Of a stretch of 41,098 nt of DNA, positions 22,355 through 34,090 are shown piece by piece. Every line of letters starts with the position of its first letter. Positions within the stretch are counted from its first letter, which is position 1. Origin of the DNA: Acrasis kona. Lineage: Eukaryota; Heterolobosea; Eutetramitea; Acrasida; Acrasidae. The notes below the pieces were generated by a model. That model made no database searches. It saw only the letters and a program-made list of their open reading frames with translations, and was not told the DNA's origin. The position numbers and the translations under genes were made by a program. The DNA lies in contig JAOPGA020000027.1 in the NCBI GenBank assembly GCA_026419775.2, positions 1-41,098 on the forward strand. The letters are read 5' to 3'.

Positions 22355-24184
22355 ATGCAGAGACCACCTACAGGCCAACAACAGAGACCATTGTCAAGAT
22401 CTGGTGTGCCACCACAGGGCGGAATGCAGAATAACCTATTAGGAGGAGGACTTCGTCCACCGAGTACAGCATCTATGAGAGGACAATCAAGACAAATGAC
22501 AGCAATGAATAGAAATGTTGGTGGTGTGGGTGTAGGATTGAGCACAAATATCGAAGTTGCAGATAGACCCGTAACTAGGGAGGGAATGGTGTCGGCCCAT
22601 TCTGGAATGCGAACTGGTCAGAGGAGACAGGTTCAAGATAAATCTTTTTTCGTAGACATGTTGAGGAAACGAATTGCAGAATTAGCAACCGAAAAGGTGA
22701 AGCTTGTAAACGAAGAGAAGAAACTTCGCAGTGACGCGTCTGAGAATGACGGATTGGTCAACAAAAAGAAATTATTAGAGTCGGAACTTACTACGTTAAG
22801 GACCGAGTTTAGAGATTTGAATCTTGCTGTCGAAAAGCTCCAAGAGTATGAAGACAACGACCCAATTGAATCGATTGAAAAGTTAAAAAACAAAGTAAGA
22901 ACCAAGAATGAAGTGCAAAGAGAGGAGAACAATCAAGTGTTCAAACAAAGAACAGAGTAAGTCGTAATTACCTAATTATTTCTAATATCACTTAGAAAAG
23001 AGGATGAAATACAACAAGTAGAGGAGAGAATCTCTGCACTGCAATCACAAATGGACCAAAAATTAAATGCAGACCCTAACAAGAAGACCACTTTTTATGC
23101 GTTAAAGAACGAGAAGCACCAATTGGAAAACATTCAGAGGGAGAAGCTAGCTGAATTTGAACAGCTACAAGACATTTTAGACGAACATCAAGAAAAGCTT
23201 TCCGATGATCCAAATAAAATCAGATACTACGAGAAGCTATCGGACAGAAGAGCCTTGGAGCTACGCAAAGAAGCAGCTGAGCTACAACTAAATAGCAACG
23301 TCAACGAACAAGAAAGAAACAAAGTAAAGAACGACATGAATAGCGAGAAGGCTGTTATGGCAGCTCTCAATCAAGAGCGAGATAGCATAGCTAAGCAAAT
23401 CGAAGAACAAAAGCTAGTTGTCAAAAAGATGAATAACGATTTGGAGCAGTTCAAAGGTACAGCATACAAGAAGTACGTAGAACTGCGTGAGAAGGATGAT
23501 TTCTTGAAAAAATTCATGAGTAATTTTGATAAAGAGAAGGAGGAGCAGACTACTCAAATGTCGAGCATTCAGAACATGATTGTGCAGCTGTTGGAGCACA
23601 TTGGACAGAACATTATTGACAAAGAGAATATGCCCTCCCAGGATAAAGTCACAGAGATGAAAACTGAATTGCAGTTTAAGAATGAACAAAAGACAATGTC
23701 CCAAACTACTTTGCAGAGGCTAGAAAAGGATTTGGAGCTACGTAAGAAGGAGCTGGAAAAAGTGAGTCATCTGGGAGAGAAGATTGTTCAGGACTTTAAG
23801 ACATTCGACAGAAAGATTCAACAAATGAAAGAGGAGCTGGTAGTTTACAGTGATTTGGATGCGTTGCAAGTACAATATAAAGATAAAAAGAACGAGATGA
23901 TAAATAAAAGAGATGAGATGACTCGTTTAAGGGATACCATAAAGCAACAAATGCATTTGTTGAATAGGAGTACGGAAGCTCACAAAAAAAAGCTGCACTC
24001 TAATGAAGTTTATGTTACATTGTCAGATTTGGAGCAAAAGGTCAAGGTGTCCGAACAAAATAATTATTCTTTAAAGGAGTATATTTTCCAAAAAGGAGCA
24101 GAGACTGATTATTCATCTCTCAAGGAACTGTCCTTATCCTTGCTAAAAGAAATCAATGAATCTTGTAAGCAGAGTGTTATATAA
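22355..24184 (+). CDS. IFT74: Intraflagellar transport protein IFT74
   Basis: Two exons (22355-22956, 22996-24184) with a 39-nt GTAAGT...TTAG intron encode 596 residues, the usual IFT74 length. The basic, Gly/Pro/Arg-rich N-terminus (RPPTGQQQRPLSRSG, then GGGLRPPSTASMRGQSRQMT and RPVTREGM) matches the tubulin-tail-binding region of IFT74, and the remainder is almost continuous coiled coil with the conserved start DKSFFVDMLRKRI and QLNSNVNEQE. In the IFT-B complex IFT74 pairs with IFT81 to carry tubulin into the cilium. Its presence implies that the organism can build a flagellum. The 1.8-kb gene lies between a WD40 gene and a TAF1C-like gene, all on the plus strand, with 140 and 50 bases between coding regions. 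Confidence 0.93.
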
Positions 24185-24234
24185 ATAGTTTTGTAATTGA
24201 TATTAATATGTGTTAATGTTTGTGCGGGACACTG

Positions 24235-27102
24235 ATGGATACCGAAACCTTGGATGAGGCATCAAAAAAGCATCAAGCACCAACAGTAAGCCATATGGGA
24301 ATCTTTTTTTAACTTTGCGTAGCTTTATTATGACCCTATTTGCTTTAGGGGGAGTTATACTTCAGGAACTATTTTTCCCTATAATATAGACGAGAATTCT
24401 AATCGCTGTTCTGTATCGAGATTACATCAATATCAATTCTTATTTATACCATGCAGCCCTCTGTCCAGAGTGTATGCCAACAAAGAACTTGTGAGGCCCC
24501 CATTGTTCTTCGAATCCCCACTACCTCAATATACGTGTCACAACAATATTAAGACTTCTCTGAAGACATCAATTCTTAATGTGCAGTTTGACGATGAGAC
24601 AGAGTATGCACTTTCACAACTGTACAGAAACTCTGGAGATGCCATAACCAAGTTTGACGTAAGTGATTTGTGCTTTAATGTTGCTAGAAGCACATCCCTT
24701 GTTGGAAACCAAATGTGCACCCTAACCAACAAGTACCTTGTCCACTGTACTGGTTCTCACATGAATAAATTCCAAATTCGCAACTTGTTGGAAACGGAAA
24801 CAATCATCTACACTTCACAACCCTATCACTACATGATCCTTCAAATATCAACCAAACAAGATTACATTCTACTACGCTTCCATCAATCAATCATCATACT
24901 TGAACTTTCAGAAGGTGAACGACCAAAACAAGTTTTCAAAAAAAAGTTTAATAGTCCAACCGTCCATTCAAGCTGGCTTAACACAGAGTGGTCCTTTTGT
25001 TCTTGTTCAACATTACTTATGGATGGATCATGCACCAGCTGGTGCAACGACCAAACTGCTACCTCACATCTACAAATTTCACACAAGCCTCTCAGTGCCG
25101 CTAAGTTTAACAGGATTGAGTTTGGACCTCACATTAAAACACTTTTATACAGTTCCAACGACCGAGTATCAAGAATTGACCAAAGAACAAATACGCAGAC
25201 CATCATATATAGCCAACCTGCTGGCATTACAAGTTTCACAACTGATCCCGACTCTCCTTTTCATTACATGTGTGCAACCCATTCAAGTATAAACCTTCTT
25301 GACTTTCGTATGAATACAAATCATCCTTTGGCCGCCTGGAAGATTTCTTCGAGAGTTCGCGAAATGAACATCATGTCACTCAAAGGCGCATCTTTTCAAG
25401 AAGGTGATCGTTTGGTATGTCTTTATGATTACTTTTCACACAACATGAGCGTATTGTCTTATGGTAGATCCACGAATCATCTCACATCGAGTCAACAACC
25501 TAAAGATGGAATGTATTCGCTACTGAGTTGTTTATATGATCAGAACGACGTTGGGATGCCTATTGGATATGGACACATTACAAAGTTACAATGCTTCAAG
25601 AACACAAAATTGTCCACATCAAAAAATTCAACATTCAGCACACAAACATTCGAAAAACTAATTACTGGCATGTGTCCGTTTCAAATGAATCAAGAAAAGA
25701 TTAACATTTATCACATGAGCGACTTTGGAGATATTTTTAAGTGTACCTACAATGCCTCCAAATCAACTTTTAAAAGTGATCTGTACGCCGTTGAGTTTTT
25801 AAATAAAACTGATGTGCATGATGTGGGAGATGATATTAAACAAAAATTTCCTGGTTGTTGGAGCAAAGAACAACAAGTGTTGATACACGGAGGAGACATG
25901 AATAATTATAGAACTCATGAAAACATTAATGCAGAGGAAGTTGCAAAGGGTAAATTATATATTTTTAACTTTTTGACCTATTTATAGAAATCATTGAGAG
26001 AGTTCATCGGTTGGGTTATGAAGCAGATGAAAACAACAACAATAACATAGAATTAACACGGGAACAAATCAATGAAGTGATTTTTTACATTTTAGAGTCG
26101 TCACCACGAAGACTGTAAGCGAGTGATTTACCAAGTCTAATCCTTTATAGAGATGAAATACATACTTTCGTCACAACACATTTACGCGTAAAAATCAACT
26201 CGCACACGCTCAAATCATTTTTGGATCATTTGGAATCATCAGACTACCAAGTTACAAGCCACGCTTCTTCACGATGTGAATCCCAACATCACATGTATTA
26301 CGTCAACGTGTTCAACTTGGAGTTTGCCAACAAGTACAATGAACATCTTCAACAATCAAGTACTTTCTCTACAAAGAGAAGAAGGAGTCGCATTGATGCA
26401 AGTCAACATGAAGCAGAAGAGGAGGATGGTGAAAGTGATGACGAAAGCGAACAAGAAGATGAAAAAAGCGATCATGATGAAAGTGAAGATGAATCAAATC
26501 AACAAGAATTTTCCATCCCTATACAACAGGAAGAAGAAGAGATCGACCCTGGTGAAAAGGATTATACTTCTAACATCATGGCCATTCTATTCCCAGAAAA
26601 CTTTAATTCAAATCAACAACAACAGCAACAATTAGAATCTGATTTCCAATCTACATCCACTCCCAAACAAATCACTACCACTCCCATCGAAGAAGAAGAC
26701 ATTGATGAAGAAGAGGAACAAAACAGAAAAGAACTGTTACAACAAGAAAAAAAACGGAGATTAGGATATTTAAAAAGTAAAAATAGACCGGAGAATAACA
26801 TTGTCTCCAATCATTTTGATCGATTTGTTGATTTGTGTTCGGTGTGGCAGACCGAAGCAAAATTACCAAATCTTTATGATAGAAGAGAAATGAAGTTGGA
26901 TATTGAAGTATTAAAGTATAATAGCGATAATAATTCACAATCACAGAGCGAGCCTTTACAATTGGTCGTTAATCGTATGATGGAAAATAATCAACAAAAT
27001 GAAGAAGATGAAGAGGAGGACATGGGCGCTACGCAGGAAGATTTTTCCAACGAACCTTCTCAATACGATGCTGGTTATAATCCCTTTGCTGATATTTTTT
27101 AA
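24235..27102 (+). CDS. Beta-propeller protein resembling RNA polymerase I factor TAF1C/Rrn6
   Basis: Four exons (24235-24285, 24323-25949, 25988-26114, 26151-27102) with introns of 37, 38 and 36 nt give 918 residues. The centre has propeller-like strands in the TAF1C style: LLYSSNDRVSRIDQRTNTQT, then FHYMCATHSSINLLDFRMN and PLAAWKISSR. The C-terminal third is a winged-helix-looking segment (INEVIFYILESSPRRLDEI) followed by long Asp/Glu/Gln-rich low-complexity stretches. TAF1C/Rrn6 belongs to the SL1/core-factor complex that recruits RNA polymerase I to rRNA genes. The resemblance is at the level of pattern only, so I hold it as tentative; another WD40-like nuclear protein is possible. The exon structure is firmer than the function. 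Confidence 0.6.
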
Positions 27103-27129
27103 ATTAAAATTTTATTTTTGTAAAATGAT

Positions 27130-28725
27130 TTATTGTTTTTCTGAACTTGACTGGTCGTGATTTGACAACTCTTCACGAATGGTCTGCTTCATTTTGTGGT
27201 AACGATTAAATTTAAAAAGTATGATGCCGACAAGCGTTATGCCATATCCAACTGCACTCTTGAAATTTATTTCGTCTCCAAAGATTAATGTACTGCTTGC
27301 AATTAACAACAATTCTTTAATAATTCCCAACACTGTAAGGGTAAGGCCACTCGTTTCTCTAATCAACAGGAACTCGCTCACGTTCAAAAAGAATCCAAAG
27401 AATGCTCCAACCACCATGTTTGTTACTATGGATCTGAAAAAGTTCAACTTTGCATATAATAATTGAGCGTTTTGTTCTGGTAGTTCTTCGTTATATTCAA
27501 CATTAGAAATGGTCTGGTATTTTTTGTAAATTAAAGGTACTTCCGCAACGATGGCAAACGGTAAAATGGCAAGTGCGGCGACAGGAGCGGTCATGAAGAA
27601 CATGTGGACGCCTGATATTTCGTGGTCGAATTTCTTCAAGTTCTTCCGATGATGTTCCCTTAATGCTTGGTTGTCCGAAATGTATTGAGCGAGTTCAGCT
27701 GTTGGTGTTTGGTCCACAGTACTTGAAGTTGGCGAAGTGATGGTCCTAACGAAAGGTTAAAAATTAAAAAGAAAACAAACACAAACTCATTTTGTGAGGA
27801 GGCGTCCTCGTCTTCATGCGTAGGTAAGGTATCGTATTTAATGCCTTTTTTCTCTTCTTGTGCTTTATGAGGCTGAAGTATGTATTGAACGTACACGAGT
27901 CTAAATCCTCCAATCATGGATGCTATCAAGACTAACACTGCACCAAGTAGATTAAAATCACCTGATGTGAATGCGGCCATGGCAATGCCGAAAGATATTA
28001 ATGCAACGGAGACGCTCAACTGTATCGTGAAGCGTTCCATGCCAGCAAGAAAGGACACAATTAGTGTAAATATGGGCACGGCTGTGTGGTTATGATAATT
28101 ATTAATTTAATGCTCTTACATGATTTAACAATTGTATATAACGTAACTGTATTATAAATGAAACTAATGTTGCTCAGCCCATAGTCCATTCCACTTAAAC
28201 AACTGAATGGAACCAACTTTTTATAAATCTTTGCCTTGAAGAGCTTCCTCAGCACTAATTTGATTGAGACAAACTCTCCACCATAGTGTTCACGCAATTG
28301 ATTTCGTAGTATTATGTATGCTACTATACCCGAGACGAATGTGTTTATTGTCATCTGGCCTGTCAAATTAGTTAACGGAACTGGTGATCTTGTTAAAAAA
28401 GAAAGTTGAATGATGCATTCTAACATTTTGTGTCACTAAATGAGACAACTTGCTTGACGAATAGAGTCAGGGATACACTGCTCGCAAAGTAAAGCAGTGC
28501 GTACTGCATGGATTTTGCAAGTTTAATAAAAAATGCCCTTCTCTCTTCAGATGCATCAGCTACGTTCGTTGTTGTATCAACTTTCTCTTGTATTGTTTTT
28601 TGTTCGTTTGTAACTAGTGGTTGTATTGTAATTGAGGTTGAGGAAGAAACATCTTCATGTGATTCATCTTTCATTGTCCAAAAATTAAAGGTTGACCATG
28701 AGTTCTTCACTTCCCGAACGTTCAA
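27130..28725 (-). CDS. SLC35/TPT-family nucleotide-sugar or triose-phosphate transporter
   Basis: Four exons (28725-28425, 28380-28120, 28081-27787, 27745-27130) join through introns of 44, 38 and 41 nt to 490 residues. The frame joins restore typical motifs: TKFPLTNLTGQM at the first junction (family pattern FP-PLT-T) and YTIVKSSVPIFTLIVSFLAG at the second (the K-S-S-x-P-x-F-T-L signature of the triose-phosphate translocator family). About ten membrane segments can be counted, with acidic Ser/Thr-rich N-terminus, a charged loop in the middle (LPTHEDEDASSQNE) and a polar C-tail. It most resembles SLC35C2-like proteins of the Golgi. The first intron's donor, GTTAGA, is weak; an alternative GTGACA donor would change two residues only. 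It ends 27 bases from the convergent TAF1C-like gene. Confidence 0.87.
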
Positions 28726-28992
28726 TTATCATACGGTATACAAATCCTCGATAGGACAGAAAATTACGAAAGCGAATCTTGAGGAAGAATGAAGAGCAAA
28801 TTATAATACCATTATCCCCACCAGTAGTACAAAAGATACTGAAATTCTGTACCGTTACATTCAAAATATATATATAACCTCAGATGGAGTCAACTGGGCC
28901 GTATTAACGTTTGCCTGGTCAACTCATGTTATTGATAATCTAATTTTATACGCACAACAAAACCGAATCTATTATTTTTTGTACGGTTAATA

Positions 28993-29865
28993 ATGCCCTC
29001 AAATACACGCGTGCCCAAGGGACATTACAAAGAAGGTATTCCTATGTCCAAGTTTTCGGTAAGTATATATCCTCAACGTTTGTTTACTTGAAGTATGCGA
29101 CTGGATTGGTGGACAACGAAACATTCATGTACCTTTTCAGCAAATTCCTTATGAGCGATGTTAAGGTACACCAAACTTTTGGCAACCAACGACAACTGAC
29201 TGTAATTAGACTGGCGTTAAAAAGTCGAAACCCACCTCGTCAAAAAAATCAAGTAACACCACGAAACATAGTTCCTCTAGCAATACGTCCACAACGCCTA
29301 CGGACCATAATTACTGCAATAACGATGCTTCGGCAAATAAAACCGACGAAAGACTCAATCACGCAGATCGAGTTGATTTGGAGGGAACGGGCAGAATAAT
29401 GCATCAAACAGAATCGACGGTCAAAGCCACTCCATCGATAAAAAAAGTGTGGATCGACAGCGGTGATGATTCCATCGCAAATATCAAAGAATTGGTAACT
29501 TCTGCTCGCCATTTTGATATGAAAATCACAAGCCGCATGGAAAAAGCTGACGTTGTTGTTGGAGATGTTGTCGAAAACTCAAAATGTGTAAACAAGCGAT
29601 GGTTGCCTGACTCCGTTCAGCATAATGTACTATTAGATCCGGATTTGTTTTGTATGAAAATAAAAGAATATTAAACCATCGTCAGCTCATGGGGTTTCTA
29701 AGGTCCGAAACAAAGAAAGAACTAATCAATGTAGGCCTACCATGGTATCCATTTAGTTCAAAAACAAATATGATAAAGACCAATCGAGACAAGAAGGATG
29801 CGTGTTTATTTAAAAAGAAAGCTACATTAACACGCGACGAGCTTTCTGAACGCCTGGCATCTTAA
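28993..29865 (+). CDS. Hypothetical protein with a frame conflict near its 3' end
   Basis: Exons 28993-29058, 29094-29165 and 29210 onward join cleanly (introns 35 and 44 nt). The middle is a Ser/Thr/Lys-rich linker, followed by a folded-looking region (KKVWIDSGDDSIANIKELV, then KADVVVGDVVENSKCVNKRW). That frame stops at 29674, giving 200 residues, but a second coding-like frame (LMGFLRSETKKELINVGLPW and on) overlaps and runs to 29865. A 59-nt intron, 29627-29685, would join them into a 244-residue protein; alternatively a one-base deletion near 29648 broke the gene, since the stretch removed by the intron (VLLDPDLF) also looks coding. I do not recognise the family; the region around ADVVVGD is vaguely BRCT-like. 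Its stop lies 2 bases from that of the convergent Myb gene. Confidence 0.55.
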
Positions 29866-29867
29866 TG

Positions 29868-30803
29868 TTATTGGCATTGGAAATCGCGTCTGAACACTTT
29901 AAAAGCACTCGATCCGCTTTTCTTTATAATCACATTTTCCGAAGAATTTTCTGTTGGACGAAGCCCAAATCTGTTTTTTGCATAGCGTGGGTCACTATTT
30001 CTCACCCATTCACGAAAGTCCAAGTTAAAAAAATTGATTTTATCGTTTTGTTCACCATCGTCTTTTATGTGGTTCATGTCATTCAAAATGATCGGTGTGG
30101 AATAGTAAAATGGTATGATTTGTTTCCGTTGAGAGTTCTTGTTGCGACGAGGATGAGCTACGAATTGGCTCCTATTCTCGGCAAGCTGTTTGTTACTTTT
30201 TGTGATTTTTTTCGGTTTGTTTTGTATACTTTCATGGCCGATTGGAGATGGACTGAATTGTCTTGTTAGCACTGAGAAGGGTGTAGGGCTTTCGTTGGAT
30301 TCATGACCTAGTTCTGAAATAAGAAGTGGAGATGGGCTGGGTTGTCTTGTTGGCACTGGGGAAGGTCTACGACTTTCTATATTGTGTACGGTATGTAGGT
30401 GACCTTCCTTTTCTCTGTTCTTCTTTATTATTATCCACCTGTGACGGCATTGTAAGTCTGTCCTTTTCGCGGTTGTGTATTTTGAAACAAGTCTTTCTGA
30501 AACTTTTTTCCATGAACTCTCTCCGACATCGCTTACTGCCTGTACAAGAATTTCGTCCTCTTCTTCTGTCCAAGGATCTTTTGATATCAATGGATTGATG
30601 ACTCTGTGCCAATGTTGGTTGCATTGGTCCTGGGTTTTGTTAGCAACTTCTTCCGCTATGGCTTGCCAATTCTTTCCTTCATACTTGACAACTGCTTCTA
30701 CAAGTCTCCTATTTTCATCTTCAGTCCACCTAGCGCATGTCCTCTTTGTTTTCGATTTGTTCGTCTTTATAAGTCCACGCATTATTTTGTACGATTCTCC
30801 CAC
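29868..30803 (-). CDS. Myb/SANT protein with two repeats
   Basis: A single exon of 311 residues. Two Myb-type helix-turn-helix repeats are clear: ARWTEDENRRLVEAVVKYEG followed by KNWQAIAEEV and QCNQHWHRV (about 23-70), then PWTEEEDEILVQAVSDVGES followed by SWKKVSERL and QCRHRWIII (about 77-128). The Trp spacing is that of R2R3 Myb DNA-binding domains, so it is probably a nuclear transcription factor. The C-terminal half is Ser/Pro-rich with two short near-repeats (SRRPSPVPTRQPSPSPLL and PTPFSVLTRQFSPSPI) and ends in a basic segment. A second Met at residue 8 could be the true start. It ends next to the convergent gene at 29865. Confidence 0.88.
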   Translation of the reverse strand: MGESYKIMRGLIKTNKSKTKRTCARWTEDENRRLVEAVVKYEGKNWQAIAEEVANKTQDQCNQHWHRVINPLISKDPWTEEEDEILVQAVSDVGESSWKKVSERLVSKYTTAKRTDLQCRHRWIIIKKNREKEGHLHTVHNIESRRPSPVPTRQPSPSPLLISELGHESNESPTPFSVLTRQFSPSPIGHESIQNKPKKITKSNKQLAENRSQFVAHPRRNKNSQRKQIIPFYYSTPIILNDMNHIKDDGEQNDKINFFNLDFREWVRNSDPRYAKNRFGLRPTENSSENVIIKKSGSSAFKVFRRDFQCQ

Positions 30804-30927
30804 TCAAAATTAATCAACCAATTTACAATGTCGATTATTTCTTCCTCCGTTATTACTGTACCTAGCACCGAATTGATCAAGGAGATCAGCATTCACCCAT
30901 CTTAAAAAGCATGTAGATAAAACATAT

Positions 30928-31113
30928 TTATTTTAACCGTTTTTTTTTCCTCTTTATCTCAAGTTGTGTTGGTTCGGGGATCTCAAGAACTCTTTTTTTT
31001 GCTACTGTGGACTTCAATACTTCTTGTTGAATATCATCCAAGTATTTAGACATTTTGCTTCCCGATTTTCTTGGTACGCATTGGAAAGGAGTTTTTCCTT
31101 CACTATTTCGCAT
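30928..31113 (-). CDS. C-terminal fragment of an unidentified basic protein
   Basis: The frame from the ATG at 31113 encodes 61 residues, MRNSEGKTPFQCVPRKSGSK and on, ending in a highly basic tail (EIKRKKKRLK) and a stop followed by an A/T-rich 3' flank. TTTAACAG directly before the ATG looks like a splice acceptor, so this may be the last exon of a longer gene. However, DNA further upstream on this strand is occupied by plus-strand coding sequence of other genes, and no earlier exon is recognisable. It is probably a gene truncated by a rearrangement near 31140, or a short complete gene. No family recognised. Confidence 0.4.
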   Translation of the reverse strand: MRNSEGKTPFQCVPRKSGSKMSKYLDDIQQEVLKSTVAKKRVLEIPEPTQLEIKRKKKRLK

Positions 31114-31149
31114 CTCTGTTAAAGGTCTCTCAGTGAATCCAGTGAACAA

Positions 31150-31343
31150 ATGCAAAACAACCACATCAACCTAAGAAACGCCAAAGAGAAAGGAGAGGAG
31201 TACAAGCAAGCAGCCGAAAATTTAACCTACGAACGAGACGCGTTAGTTTCAGCACGTGATCACGCTATCAATCCAAACAAGTGTTCCTCAGTCAGTCTCG
31301 CTGACATGAAGGATTTTATTAATTCCATCGTCAAGTTTAAAAG

Positions 31344-31368
<25 letters not shown>
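31150..31368 (+). CDS. Coding-like fragment before the HPPD gene
   Basis: A 72-residue frame opens with ATG directly after an in-frame TGA. Its first 60 residues (INLRNAKEKGEEYKQAAENL, then YERDALVSARDHAINPNK) look like a charged helical segment of a real protein; the last 12 residues run in a different frame over the start of the HPPD coding region. I do not recognise it and cannot splice it to the HPPD frame with a sensible intron. It may be a leftover piece of another gene joined here by rearrangement. Confidence 0.35.
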
Positions 31369-32471
<1,103 letters not shown>

Positions 32472-32500
32472 ATGTACAAAAAAAATAAACACACATGATT

Positions 32501-33638
32501 TTATAATTTACTGTTAAATGTATTGATCCATATTGGTAGTACGATTGGGTGATCTTTGTTATAATGTTGCAGGTGTGAAGGTAGGCAGCTCTTGTGTATG
32601 GCCACTTGATGTACATTTTCATCAAACCAGTTGTTCATCATGACAAAATATCCATTCCTTCCACTCTTCTCTCCGTGTGAATTCTCGACCCTCCATCTGT
32701 TTGGTAATGCTAGTTGTTCGTCATTATCATTTGTAATGTTGACACCTACTATTACCATTGCATGGGCACCACTTACATGTTTGAACTCGATGCGATCTTG
32801 CTTAGACATTTCCTCATGTTGATGATAAACGTATCTTGATAATTGATGCAAATCGTCATCTAGTACTCCATAGGCCACATCTGCGTTACGTCCAAACTCA
32901 CAGCCAATCCAAACAGCTTTGTGATGCTTAGCTATGGATAACATGGATGCGTGTTGTATTGTACGCATGTCAACATTTAACAAAAAGTGATTATCATGTT
33001 GAGATAAATCTTGGCAAGGTTTAATAACTCCCACCGAAAACTGCTTGGTATAAGTGTGGTAGTAGGGATATTTGTGAGTCCTAGGGTCATGTATCAAACA
33101 CATGTATTCGCGAACATCAGTATGCGGCTTTACTAGTATGTATCAAACACATGTATTCGCGAACATCAGTATGCTGCAAAGCAGTCTTTTTTATTAAATC
33201 ATAGTCATGGATGTGATGGAACAGATCTCTAGCAGTGCTGCGAAGAACTTCCTTTAATGCGTCGTTCATGGGCTTGGCAGATGTGGCACCATGTCGGTCT
33301 GGCATAATTACTTCTGGAACCAAACCATACTTTTCAATCAAATCTACAAAGTAGTTCCAATCACCACCATCGTTGCAGACATTCCGCAAAAGAATGCTTA
33401 CGACACGATCGTCTGCATCTTTCTTCTCTTTGAATAACGAGTAAATGTTTTCTATGAATGTGTTGCTTCTCTCGAGTTTATCATAAAAAAATAAATGTGA
33501 TTGAGAAAACTCTAGTTTCTTCAGGTGAGATAAAATATGATTATCACTTTGGTATAAATTACATCTTACAACGTTCAATCCTGCAAACAACCAACAACTG
33601 TTGTAAAAGAACGGGAGAATGGAACCAAAACAAAACAA
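32501..33638 (-). pseudogene. Bleomycin hydrolase-like cysteine peptidase (C1B), truncated and interrupted
   Basis: Two frames together cover most of a bleomycin hydrolase: NSCWLFAGLNVVR with the catalytic Cys, KLEFSQSHLFFYDKLERSN, CNDGGDWNYFVDLIEKYGLV, then VREYMCLIHDPR, GAHAMVIVGV with the catalytic His, and WRVENSHGEKSGRNGY with the catalytic Asn. The catalytic residues are therefore present, but the roughly 70 N-terminal residues are missing, and the segment between MNDALKEVL and YMCLIHDPR is some 45 residues shorter than in family members. A 37-bp direct repeat with 49-base offset (33089-33174) shifts the frame at 33117. A 37-nt GT-AG intron at 33128-33164 could restore it with four extra residues. 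It is convergent with the HPPD gene, 29 bases between stops. Probably a decaying copy. Confidence 0.75.
33089..33174. repeat. 37-bp direct repeat with 12-bp spacer inside the bleomycin hydrolase gene
   Basis: The bases 33089-33125 and 33138-33174 are identical and separated by 12 bases, so the unit is offset by 49. Because 49 is not a multiple of three, the duplication shifts the reading frame of the surrounding gene. It looks like a recent tandem duplication, possibly with short filler DNA of the kind left by end-joining repair. Confidence 0.9.
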
Positions 33639-33729
33639 AAGGAACTAAAACTAAAACGAAATTCCGGAACTTGGAGTTTTGTTAGGAACCCTAAGTTCAG
33701 TCTTTACTATTCATGATTTATAAATTTCT

Positions 33730-33772
33730 TTGTAAAATATGAACACAACCAAACATTTTGTAAAATATGAAC
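33730..33772. repeat. Short direct repeat, 15 bp, 28-base offset
   Basis: TTGTAAAATATGAAC occurs at 33730-33744 and again at 33758-33772, directly upstream of and overlapping the start codon of the next ORF. It could be part of the terminal or subterminal region of the adjacent transposon, but I see no matching copy at the other end. Confidence 0.7.
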
Positions 33773-34090
33773 CAAAAACACATTGACCACAATTTGATTC
33801 ATGACCTGCAGGATAAGTTCAATGATGAATTCGAAGATGGTGTTCTTCAAAACGTTATAATGAAAAGTGGAGGAAGACATGTAACACTAAACAGGAACAT
33901 TTTAACAAAAGCCACATCACAGCACTACTTTTCTCACGAGCTTAAACGCTTTAAAGTGACGGATCAAAAATCATCTGGTCGGTAAGTTTAATTTTGTTTT
34001 GTTCCCGCAACTTCCAGAAATTTTGTTACTTTTGTACACTATAAAAGCCTTCAATGTGACGAAACTGATTTTGAGAAAATTGGTAAATGA
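33767..34090 (+). CDS. Small ORF preceding the transposase, overlapping its start
   Basis: Two exons (33767-33981, 34018-34090) with a 36-nt GTAAGT...CCAG intron encode 95 residues: FNDEFEDGVLQNVIMKSGGR, a central Thr/His-rich part (SQHYFSHELKRFKV) and, after the intron, NFVTFVHYKSLQCDETDFEK. I recognise no family. The stop codon (34088-34090) overlaps the ATG of the transposase frame (34087-34089) as ATGA. It could be a transposon-encoded accessory protein, or a host gene whose 3' part was replaced when the element inserted. The intron is well supported because it keeps a coding-like frame on both sides. Confidence 0.5.
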
